Positions 22,657-30,643 of a stretch of 34,316 bases of DNA are shown in pieces. Under the pieces are notes generated by a model. That model was not told the origin of the DNA, made no database searches, and was given only the letters and a program-made list of their open reading frames with translations. Both the position numbers and the translations under genes were made by a program. Location: NCBI GenBank assembly GCA_964463325.1, contig CAYXBY010000010.1:1-34316 (forward strand). Reading direction: 5' to 3'. This DNA is from UMGS1002 sp964463325 (GTDB lineage Bacteria > Bacillota > Clostridia > Oscillospirales > CAG-272). Within the stretch, counting starts at the first letter, position 1. The number at the start of each line of letters is the position of its first letter.

Positions 22657-23664
22657 TTGGAACAAAAAAAGAAAAAATTCAAGCTGTTTGACATGAACCG
22701 CGATGGTAAGGGTGTCGAAAAGGTCGAGGAAGGCCCCAAGAACTTCGTCAACTTCTTCAAGCTCTATTTCAGAAAGTTTTCGCGGCTGCTGTCCGTCAAT
22801 CTGATACTCATCTTTTTGGTGCTGCCGATAATCATCGCCGTAGCTGTCTATATTATGGGGCCGACAATTAATTCACCGACCAGTCCCCTGTTCCCAACGC
22901 TCTATGGTGCCTCTGTTATCGCCAATTCCCCGTCTGCTGACATATTGCTGGCGATAAATGGCGGTCAGTTGGCTGTCCCGGTGTACAACTCATATGTCTA
23001 CTATGTGGTGGCGATAATTGCGGTCATTTACGTGCTGACTTTTGGGTGGCAGAATGTCGCCGGAACATACCTTGCACGCAGCTTAGTTCGCGGAGACCCT
23101 GTGTTCGTTATCTCTGACTATATTTATTCTATCAAAAAGAATTGGCGTCAAGGATTGATAATGGGGCTGATAGACTGCGCCTGCATTGGTGTGCTGATAG
23201 TAGATTTTCTGTATTTTTACTATCAAACTGGCTCATTTATGCTCGATGTGATGTATATCGTAACGGTCGCACTGATTTTTATCTATTTTACCATGCGCTT
23301 TTACATTTACATGCAGATGATCACCTTTGACATCAGCCTGTGGAAGATCATCAAGAACTCGTTGATATTTACTGCGCTCGGCATAAAAAGAAATTTGGTG
23401 GCGACGCTTGGGTTGGTCGCGATAATAGCGCTCAACGTAGTGCTGATCATGCTGCTGATGCCGCTGAATATCATATTGCCACTGATATTGCCGCTGTTTT
23501 ACTACATCGGAACGTCATTTTTCATCAAGGCCTATGCCGCGTACCCTGTCATTGAGAAATACATGATCTCCCCTGTTGTCGACAAAAATGATGACACCTC
23601 TGATGGCGACAGTGGAGACGACGAGGGCGATATCGAGCCCAACAATGTGCCGAACCCGACATAG
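22657..23664 (+). CDS. YesL-like (DUF624) membrane protein
   Basis: This 335-residue membrane protein has an N-terminal basic stretch (KKKKFKLF) and the DUF624 opening (NFFKLYFRKFSRLLSVNLIL), then five or six membrane segments, a conserved loop with DYIYSIKKNWRQGLIMG, and an acidic Asp-rich tail (residues ~308-330) of low complexity. DUF624 proteins are often near sugar transporters; here the neighbours give no such hint and the function is unknown. It starts at TTG 22657 after TAAGG; no better ATG is near, the next being 36 nt downstream without a ribosome site. Confidence 0.82.
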   Translation: MEQKKKKFKLFDMNRDGKGVEKVEEGPKNFVNFFKLYFRKFSRLLSVNLILIFLVLPIIIAVAVYIMGPTINSPTSPLFPTLYGASVIANSPSADILLAINGGQLAVPVYNSYVYYVVAIIAVIYVLTFGWQNVAGTYLARSLVRGDPVFVISDYIYSIKKNWRQGLIMGLIDCACIGVLIVDFLYFYYQTGSFMLDVMYIVTVALIFIYFTMRFYIYMQMITFDISLWKIIKNSLIFTALGIKRNLVATLGLVAIIALNVVLIMLLMPLNIILPLILPLFYYIGTSFFIKAYAAYPVIEKYMISPVVDKNDDTSDGDSGDDEGDIEPNNVPNPT

Positions 23665-23685
23665 TTCAAGCTCTTCTCGCCCAAT

Positions 23686-23736
23686 AAAAAAGCACCATAA
23701 GCGCTGTACAATGCGGCGTTCATGGTGTTTTTTCTG
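23686..23736. terminator. Bidirectional terminator
   Basis: AAAAAA + GCACCAT (23686-23698) pairs with ATGGTG + TTTTTT (23722-23733), so a T-run follows the stem on both strands. It separates the DUF624 gene (+) from the 37-aa ORF (-). Confidence 0.85.
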
Positions 23737-23754
23737 TGATGTTTTTACCCAAAA

Positions 23755-23868
23755 CTAATTGTTTTTGCCCTGCTGCCTTTCGTTACTAACAAAATACTTC
23801 ACGGTATTGGCGAGAGACAAAAGCTCTGTTCGGAAAAATTCGGGATATATCTTGATATCCTTGTTCAT
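23755..23868 (-). CDS. Small 37-residue protein, unknown
   Basis: ATG 23868 to TAG 23755 encodes 37 residues beginning MNKDIKIYPEFFRTELLSLA and ending in hydrophilic ERQQGKNN. A strong GGAGGAGAAA lies directly ahead of the ATG and close to the stop codon of the 233-residue gene (13 nt gap), so it is almost certainly co-expressed with it. The middle is amphipathic helix-like; no signal peptide or Cys. No family is recognised. Reality rests on the ribosome site, tight spacing and the terminator that follows 20 nt later. Confidence 0.6.
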   Translation of the reverse strand: MNKDIKIYPEFFRTELLSLANTVKYFVSNERQQGKNN

Positions 23869-23881
23869 TTTCTCCTCCAAA

Positions 23882-24583
23882 TCAAAAACAAAAAGGATTT
23901 GTCACATTCTCCGCCCCAAATACCGTTATCCCCATTCGATACATGGCTTTTGCATGAATGCGGTCATGCCATATAAAGCGACGCATGACCTTGCGCAGTG
24001 ACCAAGCTTCGCTGTAGCTACCCTCAATGACTGCATTTTGCAAAAAATCGGGCTGTCGCTCCAATGCCTCAAATCCACGCTTTCGACATTCGTAGATATT
24101 TCCGTCATTATCGGCGTCCACATTGATCTCCCCGAAATAATACGAGTTTACATTCTTGGTATGACAGTACATTTCATTTGCCGTGCGGGGGACTTGCCCG
24201 TAAAATGTCTTGCGCTCCGGTGCAGCGGCTGAATTTTTGTCCGGGATGGATTCATATAAGGTAAGAAAATCCTTTGCCGACTTTAATGCAAGTGTTTTCA
24301 GCTTTTCATATTCCTCGGCCGTCAGCGGTGAGCGTTCACACTCGAAAAGCACATCAGAATCCGCATCCCGAATGGCAAGCTCGGAGCATTTTTCTCCGAC
24401 GATCACGATCTCTATTTCATCCGCTGCGTCCACGCTCAGCCATTTGCAATAAGAAACGATCTCTCTGGGCATCTTTGCCTTTGCGATTTCAAGACTTTCG
24501 CCACGGGTATATGCACCGATATGATCCACAGAATAAAGCAAAGTATCATTGCCGTTATGTTCCCATATACATTTTATCGTCAT
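23882..24583 (-). CDS. Uncharacterised 233-residue protein with DinB-like C-terminal helix
   Basis: This is a soluble protein of unknown function. The N-terminal half (residues 1-115) is a mixed alpha/beta region with an acidic central section. The C-terminal half has HTKNVNSYYFGEI and a terminal helix RRFIWHDRIHAKAMYRMG, whose HDxxH pattern resembles the metal-binding helix of DinB/YfiT-like proteins; this is suggestive only. Its GGAGGTTGA ribosome site is formed by the end of the truncated methyltransferase frame, so the two were once translationally coupled. It lies in an accessory patch with remnants and is followed by the 37-residue ORF. Confidence 0.72.
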   Translation of the reverse strand: MTIKCIWEHNGNDTLLYSVDHIGAYTRGESLEIAKAKMPREIVSYCKWLSVDAADEIEIVIVGEKCSELAIRDADSDVLFECERSPLTAEEYEKLKTLALKSAKDFLTLYESIPDKNSAAAPERKTFYGQVPRTANEMYCHTKNVNSYYFGEINVDADNDGNIYECRKRGFEALERQPDFLQNAVIEGSYSEAWSLRKVMRRFIWHDRIHAKAMYRMGITVFGAENVTNPFCF

Positions 24584-24589
24584 ATAACG

Positions 24590-24940
24590 TCAACCTCCTA
24601 TTAGCAGTGGCTTTTTTGCATCAATAATGATCGATACCATTCCGAGCTTGCCGTCTTTATTTCGTGTATCGAAGCGCAATGAACGACCGATCTTTCCGTC
24701 AAGTTCATTCCAGTATTTATAGTGAAATACCCCCTCTTCGTCGCAATATTCGAGCAGATCAACGACAAAGCCCGCTTTTTCAAACACAGCACACAGCGTT
24801 TGGCGATCATAAACGATTTTATGAGTATAAGCAGGATGATCAGGATCACCGTTACCGCCAACTTTAACGATATTTTTTTCTGCTTGCGCATACAGCTTCG
24901 GCGAGGTCTGCGGATAGGTCAGAGCTTCGGGAAGCGCGTT
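24590..24940 (-). pseudogene. Truncated class I SAM-dependent methyltransferase, C-terminal remnant
   Basis: The frame from 24940 to the stop at 24590 is open for 116 codons but begins directly after an in-frame stop (TGA 24943-24941) and lacks a good start. From about codon 30 it reads VKVGGNGDPDHPAYTHKI, then DLLEYCDEEGVFHYKYWNE and SLRFDTRNKDGKLGMVSIII. This is the C-terminal part of a family of small class I methyltransferases that has the same G.GDP.DH..YTH segment. The N-terminal SAM-binding domain is absent, so the gene is broken. The assignment rests on remembered family patterns. A shorter GTG start at 24787 could still make a fragment, which seems unlikely to be functional. Confidence 0.65.
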
Positions 24941-25157
24941 TCACGGTCGATCGATCGACACCCAGCTCATTGCATTTTTCGATGGCAAGGTTGTGACCCT
25001 GCAGGGCTGACTTTCGATACCAAAATATTGCCTGCTCCATATCACGCTCAACACCAATGGCATCCTCGTAGAACTAGTCGAGGTTGTACTGCCCGTCACG
25101 GTCACCGTGATCGGCGGCTCTGCGCGTCCAGGTTCTGACATTGATATTTTCTCCGAT
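24864..25157 (-). pseudogene. Decayed Sel1-repeat protein remnant
   Basis: In the minus frame running 25157-24864 the translation has two Sel1-type repeats: WTRRAADHGDRDGQYNLD, a TAG stop at 25076-25074, then FYEDAIGVERDMEQAIFWYR and KSALQGHNLA. The stop sits where the repeat consensus has LG.CYE, and there is no start codon with a ribosome site. The 3' part overlaps the methyltransferase remnant in another frame. This appears to be a scar of a Sel1-repeat gene, and the overlap suggests deletion joined two genes. Confidence 0.65.
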
Positions 25158-25166
25158 TCAAAATGA

Positions 25167-25559
25167 TTAAAAATGGACTGTTTCGGGTGCGGATGTAAAC
25201 GAATAGAATGTCGCCATGGCATTTTTGAAATACAACACCTGTGTATTGCCGTCGTTTTCATTGTACATGCTGCGCAGCTCGGGATATGCGTCCAACATGG
25301 ACTTACGCGCCTCTGTGCGGTCGTCCTCGATCAGTTCACCTGCGATGCGGATCCATTGGCCGTCCTTAAAAGCGCAAATTTCAGCTCTCGGGTTTTCCAA
25401 CAGCTGTTTGGAAACCGGCTTGATCTTTCCCGTTTGGATGTAGAGCTTGCCCTCAAAAATATGCGCTGTGCCAAAAGGCCGTACATGAGGCTGGTCGCCC
25501 TCCACCGTTGCCAGATAATACACTCCGGCCTCCTTCAAAAATTGACATACTCGTTCCAT
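25167..25559 (-). CDS. Pyridoxamine 5'-phosphate oxidase-family FMN-binding protein
   Basis: This 130-residue protein has the split-barrel flavin-binding fold: ERVCQFLKEAGVYYLATV, then QPHVRPFGTAHIFEGKLYI (phosphate-binding RPFG region), KPVSKQLLENPRAEIC and IRIAGEL. Small proteins of this type bind FMN, F420 or heme, and the exact reaction is unknown. ATG 25559 lies 8 nt after GGAGG; the upstream in-frame start at 25574 overlaps that site. It is at the head of the accessory minus-strand patch and could be the promoter-proximal gene for the remnants and the 233-residue gene. Confidence 0.88.
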   Translation of the reverse strand: MERVCQFLKEAGVYYLATVEGDQPHVRPFGTAHIFEGKLYIQTGKIKPVSKQLLENPRAEICAFKDGQWIRIAGELIEDDRTEARKSMLDAYPELRSMYNENDGNTQVLYFKNAMATFYSFTSAPETVHF

Positions 25560-25670
25560 TAAAAATACCTCCATTGGTGTGTTTTGTTGATTTTTTATTG
25601 TAATGATTCCAAATAATTATTCGCCGTCCGTAGTCCGCTCGGTTTCTTTGGCATGTGTGCTTTCGCCCAA

Positions 25671-27569
25671 TCAGTTTTTCAAAAGTGCCCGTATATCATC
25701 AGCAACTGACTTTCCGTCAAGCCGCGAGGCGCTGTAGATAGTTTCGCCCCGACCGGCGCGCAAAAATGGGTCTATGGTACCGATGACATGCGTTTTGACG
25801 CTTTGGGACATGCCTGCGCGATAAAGCGCGTCACAAATTGAAAAACCCATACCGCCTTGACGAATTTCTTCTTCAAGTGTGACCACAAATCTGACGTCCC
25901 GTGGCAAGCTTGACAACACCTCGACGGCTATTTCGTCCCAAGGCGTCAGGCGCTCAAGCAGCAATATTCCAACATTTATACCATATTCTCGGCAATGCGT
26001 GACTGCGTCGAGTGCATTTTTAGCAATGCGGCCATGTGTAATGATCACCGCTTCGCATGCGCCGCTCGGGAAATACGGTCGCACGTCGCCGACGGCACTG
26101 TGCTCGGAATAAAATGCTTTCAGCACCTCTGGATCCTCGCAACCGGATGGATATCTTATCGCGCAAGGGCAGTTTTGGCTCAGTGCGTCGTAAATGGCGC
26201 GCTCAAGCGTTAAAAATGTTGCGGGGGTGTATATTCGCACATTTGGTAGGCTTCCAAGCACAGAAACGTCAAATATTCCGTTGTGCGTGGCGCCGTCACC
26301 GGCATTAAGGCCGGCGCGGTCGATGCACATGAGGACGGGCAACCCCTGCAGCGCGATGTCGTGGATGATATTGTCGAAGCCGCGCTGCAAAAAAGTCGAA
26401 TAAATGGCCGCGACCGGCCGTTTCCCGGCTGCCGCAAGACCTGCAGCAAAGGTCAGAGCGTGCTCTTCGGCGATTCCAACGTCAAAAAAACGCTGCGGAA
26501 AGCTCTTTCTGAATCCCTCGAGACCGGTGCCGTAGCTCATAGCCGCCGTTATTGCGACTATATTTTGGTCCTTTGCGGCCGCTTCACACAGTATTCGACC
26601 ACATTCGGATGAAAAATTGCGCTGTGGCTGCATCAAGCCGCGCGCTGCCACGCCGTGGTAGAGATGCGGACGCTCCTCTGCGGGAGCATATCCCCTGCCC
26701 TTTTGGGTCTTCAGGTGTATCACGACGCTCTCGCCCAGCTTTGTTGCTTCTCTTAGCACAGTCTCAACGCGGGTCTCATCGTTTCCGTTGATTGGGCCGA
26801 TGTAATACAGTCCGATGTCCTCAAAATAATTGCTGCCGTACACAAAATTCTTGAGCGATTTTTTGACGCTACGTATTCCTTTGAAAAGTGCGTTTCCGAT
26901 AAGAGGAATGCGGCTGATTATCCGACCGGTGGTCTGCTTAGTCTTAAAATATCGCGGACTCGAGCGCACCTCGGCCAGGCTGCTGGCGAATCGCCCGGTA
27001 TTTTTGGAAATGGACATTTCATTTTCGTTTATAACGATTATCAGACGAAGATCGCGGTCGCAATTGTTGAGCGCCTCGTGGATCATACCGCCAGTGAAGG
27101 CCCCGTCGCCCAAAACTGCCACGGTAAATGCGTCAGAACCCGAAAGCCGATCCGCTTCGGCAAAGCCAAGTGCCGCCGAGATCGAGGTTGAGCTGTGCCC
27201 GGCGCCGAAGCAATCATGCACGCTCTCGGCACGCGATGTAAAGCCCGAAAGCCCGCCCGGCTGGCGCAGTGAATCAAAATCGGCGTTTCGCCCGGTCAGT
27301 AATTTGTGAACATAGCTTTGGTGTCCAACATCCCAAATTATGTGGTCGTGTGGCGTGTCAAAAACGCGATGAAGCGCGATTGTCAGCTCGACGACACCGA
27401 GATTGGACGCTAAATGCCCGCCTGTCTGCTCGACAGTCTCAACCAATCTTTCACGGATCTCGTCAGCAAGTTGCGGAAGCTTGTCAGTTGGCAGCGATTT
27501 GACATCACGTGGGGATAATATCTGATTCAAAAGCTCGTATTTATTATTATTTTGTGATTGACTATTCAA
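25671..27569 (-). CDS. dxs: 1-deoxy-D-xylulose-5-phosphate synthase
   Basis: Dxs is the thiamine-diphosphate enzyme that condenses pyruvate and glyceraldehyde 3-phosphate at the entry of the MEP isoprenoid pathway. The 632-residue protein has the expected DVGHQSYVHKLLTGR, GAGHSSTS, TPP-binding GDGAFTGGMIHEALNN, and the catalytic Glu region VGIAEEHALTFAAGLA, followed by the C-terminal domain. It starts at TTG 27569, 8 nt after GAGGG; no nearby ATG has a ribosome site. It appears monocistronic, with a promoter at 27638-27666 and a hairpin in the leader. Confidence 0.97.
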   Translation of the reverse strand: MNSQSQNNNKYELLNQILSPRDVKSLPTDKLPQLADEIRERLVETVEQTGGHLASNLGVVELTIALHRVFDTPHDHIIWDVGHQSYVHKLLTGRNADFDSLRQPGGLSGFTSRAESVHDCFGAGHSSTSISAALGFAEADRLSGSDAFTVAVLGDGAFTGGMIHEALNNCDRDLRLIIVINENEMSISKNTGRFASSLAEVRSSPRYFKTKQTTGRIISRIPLIGNALFKGIRSVKKSLKNFVYGSNYFEDIGLYYIGPINGNDETRVETVLREATKLGESVVIHLKTQKGRGYAPAEERPHLYHGVAARGLMQPQRNFSSECGRILCEAAAKDQNIVAITAAMSYGTGLEGFRKSFPQRFFDVGIAEEHALTFAAGLAAAGKRPVAAIYSTFLQRGFDNIIHDIALQGLPVLMCIDRAGLNAGDGATHNGIFDVSVLGSLPNVRIYTPATFLTLERAIYDALSQNCPCAIRYPSGCEDPEVLKAFYSEHSAVGDVRPYFPSGACEAVIITHGRIAKNALDAVTHCREYGINVGILLLERLTPWDEIAVEVLSSLPRDVRFVVTLEEEIRQGGMGFSICDALYRAGMSQSVKTHVIGTIDPFLRAGRGETIYSASRLDGKSVADDIRALLKN

Positions 27570-27605
27570 GGCTTGTTCCCTCGGAAATAATTATATAATG
27601 CGGAG

Positions 27606-27666
27606 CCGCAGCCAGGTTGACTGCGGTACACAATTATATTATAGCATATATTTCATGTTTTGAAAA
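27606..27666 (-). promoter_or_regulatory. Candidate dxs promoter and leader hairpin
   Basis: Minus-strand TATAAT (27643-27638) is preceded by a weak -35, TTTTCA (27666-27661), with a 17-bp spacer. In the leader CCGCAG (27626-27621) pairs with CTGCGG (27611-27606). No known riboswitch was recognised. Confidence 0.5.
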
Positions 27667-27675
27667 GAGGTTATT

Positions 27676-27707
27676 AAAAAATACCGGGCAGCAATTGCTG
27701 CCCGGTA
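27676..27707 (-). terminator. Terminator of the Flx/fumarate reductase operon
   Basis: A perfect 13-bp palindrome (27682-27694 with 27695-27707) is followed on the minus strand by TTTTTTAAT. It lies 13 nt after the permease stop codon. Confidence 0.92.
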
Positions 27708-27720
27708 GAGCAAGAACAGG

Positions 27721-28992
27721 TTAAGGAATAAATGTTCCTATGAGATTTGACGCCAACACCACCAGTACGAGTGATATCGGATATGTCGCAGCGTACGCAG
27801 CCGCAACATCGTCGGTCTCGGCGACGCCGATCAGTGTGCCGAGAGCGGGTGTGCTCGTCATGCCGCCGGTGAGCGAGCCGAGGTTGTTCAGCATGTGCAG
27901 CTTGAAAACATAGCGCGCCATCAGATAACCGACTATCATAGGCAGCAGCGTCATAATAGCGCCGGCGATAAAGCCGTAGACAACTATCATAATGCCGTAT
28001 TCGGAGGCCTGGATCTGCGAGACCAGCTCAACGCCGCCCTCAACGCCGGCACCGATCAGGAACAGCATAAGTCCAAATTCACGGAATACCTTAAGCGTAG
28101 AGTCCGGGATCTTGAGGCTGATGGGGCCGATGTGGCCGAAGTGACCCAGCACCAGTGCCATGATCAGTGGGCCGCCTGTGTTTCCGAGCGAGAAGCAGGC
28201 GCCGGACAGCCCCTCGGACGTGAGCGGGATCTTGATTGAGCCCAGCAGTATGCCAAGCACCAGCGCGAGTCCGAAGGCTGCCAGACCGAACTCATCAAGC
28301 TCGATCAGCTTCCTACTGCTTTTCTTCTTTTTCTGAGCGTTGTTCTGCTCATTGCCGGCATCATCGCGTATATAGCTGCGCTCAAGTGCCATATCTGCAT
28401 GCAGCAGCTTAGGGACTATCTGCACGAACAGCACCACGCCGATAACCCCGAACGGATATGCTACGGCATGACCGAGCGCAACCATGCCCTCCTCTGTCGC
28501 GACCTGCTTTGCGGCCGAGAAAGCGGGGGTTGATGTCAGTGCACCCGACAGGATGCCCGTGCTGTAGTCCGAGCCGATGCCGGGGATCAGTGCGAAGACG
28601 ACCGCGACAGCAGCTCCCATCACGATTATGATGGCTCCCAGCGGGACGTAGGATTTTGCATTCTTTTTGAGATTTCTGAAGAAATTGGGGCCTGCGATGT
28701 AGCCGACTGCGGTAACAAACAGCACCAGTCCTACACTGTCAATAAACTTGTAGTTGGACACAGCTGCCGAAGCGGAGCTTTCAATGTAGAATCTGCCAAT
28801 TATCGGTATATCCTTGAGCCCTTCGATGGTAAAAAGATATCCGAATAGCAACGCGACGAGGAAAACGCCGGCCGTGCCGAGGCAGACGCCTTTAATTTTG
28901 ATGCTGCCGATGGCATAACCGATCAGGCAGATCAAAAATGCGCCCATAAGCACCACGGAGGTGGTACCCAACGAAAAAATATCATTTAGCAT
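27721..28992 (-). CDS. AspT/YidE-family permease, probable dicarboxylate transporter
   Basis: This 423-residue membrane protein has about ten helices arranged as two homologous halves, each with the hallmark of the aspartate:alanine exchanger family (TC 2.A.81): SGALTSTPAFSAA in the first half and GGMTSTPALGTL in the second. Many relatives (YidE/YbjL type, about 550 residues) have two RCK_C domains between the halves. Here the middle is only a short Lys/Asn-rich loop (about residues 200-230), so that regulatory module is absent. SucE1 of Corynebacterium, a succinate exporter, belongs to this family. Being last in an operon with an FrdA-like subunit makes succinate/fumarate exchange the leading hypothesis; aspartate is the alternative. 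Confidence 0.88.
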   Translation of the reverse strand: MLNDIFSLGTTSVVLMGAFLICLIGYAIGSIKIKGVCLGTAGVFLVALLFGYLFTIEGLKDIPIIGRFYIESSASAAVSNYKFIDSVGLVLFVTAVGYIAGPNFFRNLKKNAKSYVPLGAIIIVMGAAVAVVFALIPGIGSDYSTGILSGALTSTPAFSAAKQVATEEGMVALGHAVAYPFGVIGVVLFVQIVPKLLHADMALERSYIRDDAGNEQNNAQKKKKSSRKLIELDEFGLAAFGLALVLGILLGSIKIPLTSEGLSGACFSLGNTGGPLIMALVLGHFGHIGPISLKIPDSTLKVFREFGLMLFLIGAGVEGGVELVSQIQASEYGIMIVVYGFIAGAIMTLLPMIVGYLMARYVFKLHMLNNLGSLTGGMTSTPALGTLIGVAETDDVAAAYAATYPISLVLVVLASNLIGTFIP

Positions 28993-29013
28993 AAGTCGTT
29001 AAGCGTTCCCTTC

Positions 29014-30630
29014 TTATTTGGCCTCATACTTGGGGTTGCCGTGCGTATAGCGCGGCAGCAGCATGGGCGAAACTGTGTCGGTAACGATGCCGGCAGCCTT
29101 CATCTCGGCAGCAAAGCGGTTGATGTGATCAAGCGTCAGCTTACCGACTGTGGTCTCCTTGGCCTTAGCAGCAGCATTAACGCCCGCATTGCGGCCAAAC
29201 ACAATGATATCAAGCAGCGAGTTGCCCATGAGGCGGTTCTCGCCGTGTATGCCACCGACAGCCTCGCCGGCTACATACAGGTTCTCAACATCGCTCATGC
29301 CGTCGACGGAGATCTTGATGCCGCCGTTTTGATAATGCAGCGTCGGGTAGATGAGGATGGGCTGCTTTCTCATGTCGATATCATACTTCAGATACATTCT
29401 GAGCATTGCGGGAATACGCTTTTCGATCGTGCCCTCGCCGTGCAGCTGCTCTATCATAGGCGTATCCAGCCAAATGCCGTAGCCACCGCCCGGAATCGGC
29501 ACGCCCTTGCCGCGTGCCTTGCACTCACGGATGATGGAGGCTGCTGACACATCGCGCGTCTCCAGCGGGTGCATAAATGCCTCGCCGTCCTTGTTGACCA
29601 GCATGGCACCGATTGATCGCACCTTCTCGGTCACCAGTGCGCCGTATATCTGCGAGGGATATGCCACTCCTGTGGGGTGATATTGCAGTGTGTAAGCGTA
29701 AAGCAACGGTGCGCCGACACGGTATGCCAGCACCAGGCCATCAGCCGTTGCGCCATAGTGATTGGAGGTTGGGAAGCCTTGATAGTGCATGCGTCCAGCA
29801 CCGCCGGTGGCGATGATGACTGTCTTTGCACGTGCGACCATAAGCTCGTTTGTCTCCATGTTCATGAGCACAGCGCCGGCCGCCTTGCCGTTTTCATCAA
29901 GAATTATCTCGATTGCGGAGGTGAAATCGACTACCGGAATGCCGCGGTTGATGACCTCGTCGCGCAGGACGCGCATTATTTCGGCGCCGGTATAATCCTT
30001 GGCTGCGTGCATTCTCTTGCGGGAGGTTCCACCGCCGTGAGTGGTGATCATGGTACCGTCCTCATCCTTGTCGAACAGCACGCCGAGATCATTGAGCCAT
30101 TTGACTGACTCAGGCCCCTCGCTGACCAGCTTGCGCAGCAGTTCGGGCACATTCTTAAAGTGACCGCCGCCCAGCGCATCCACATAATGAACAGCGGGAG
30201 AGTCACCGGGCTTGTCAGCGGCTTGGATGCCACCCTCAGCCATCATGGTGTTTGCGTCGCCGTGACGCAGTTTGGTCACGATCATGACATTGGCGCCGTT
30301 TTCGTGTGCCATGATAGCTGCCGACGAGCCGGCTCCGCCACCGCCTATGACCAAAACGTCAACATCGTAATCCGGATTTTCCAGATCAACGTCAGACGGC
30401 TTTATGCGGCTGTTCGCCTGAAGCATCGCAGCCAGCTCAAGCGGTACCTTTTCGCCCTTGTTGGGGCCGATGGACAGTGTTGTGAACTGAGACTGAATGT
30501 AATCAGGGTGAAATTCCTTGAGCAGAGCGTCCTTTTCCTCGGGGGACATTCTTTTGGGCTCCACACCCATACGAGAGGCACGCGTGGCCTCTACCTTCTT
30601 GATCGAATCAAGCATTTCCTGTGTTAACAT
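29014..30630 (-). CDS. Fumarate reductase/succinate dehydrogenase-type flavoprotein (FrdA/TfrA-like)
   Basis: This 538-residue FAD enzyme should reduce fumarate (or oxidise succinate). A ~90-residue N-terminal extension (with HPDYIQ and IGPNKGEKVP) precedes the FAD motif GGGGAGSSAA at 96-105. Active-site elements are present: QYHPTG, the ETRDVSAASI arginine segment, and GGIHGENRLMGNSLLDIIVFGR near the end. The His that holds FAD covalently in membrane Frd/Sdh (in SHTVAAEGG) is Asn127 here (ANTMMAEGG), so FAD is predicted non-covalent, as in soluble relatives. ATG 30630 follows AAGGGGGC. The gene is 13 nt from the iron-sulfur subunit. L-aspartate oxidase and urocanate reductase are less likely given the partner subunit. 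Confidence 0.9.
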   Translation of the reverse strand: MLTQEMLDSIKKVEATRASRMGVEPKRMSPEEKDALLKEFHPDYIQSQFTTLSIGPNKGEKVPLELAAMLQANSRIKPSDVDLENPDYDVDVLVIGGGGAGSSAAIMAHENGANVMIVTKLRHGDANTMMAEGGIQAADKPGDSPAVHYVDALGGGHFKNVPELLRKLVSEGPESVKWLNDLGVLFDKDEDGTMITTHGGGTSRKRMHAAKDYTGAEIMRVLRDEVINRGIPVVDFTSAIEIILDENGKAAGAVLMNMETNELMVARAKTVIIATGGAGRMHYQGFPTSNHYGATADGLVLAYRVGAPLLYAYTLQYHPTGVAYPSQIYGALVTEKVRSIGAMLVNKDGEAFMHPLETRDVSAASIIRECKARGKGVPIPGGGYGIWLDTPMIEQLHGEGTIEKRIPAMLRMYLKYDIDMRKQPILIYPTLHYQNGGIKISVDGMSDVENLYVAGEAVGGIHGENRLMGNSLLDIIVFGRNAGVNAAAKAKETTVGKLTLDHINRFAAEMKAAGIVTDTVSPMLLPRYTHGNPKYEAK

Positions 30631-30643
30631 GTTATGCGCCCCC

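Noticed and set aside
23759..24001. 80-codon plus-strand ORF opposite the 37-aa ORF
   Set aside because: It lacks a ribosome site and overlaps the better-supported minus-strand genes.
27601..27640. dxs leader hairpin as a riboswitch (for example TPP)
   Set aside because: Only a 6-bp stem is present, with none of the conserved TPP or other riboswitch core sequences.
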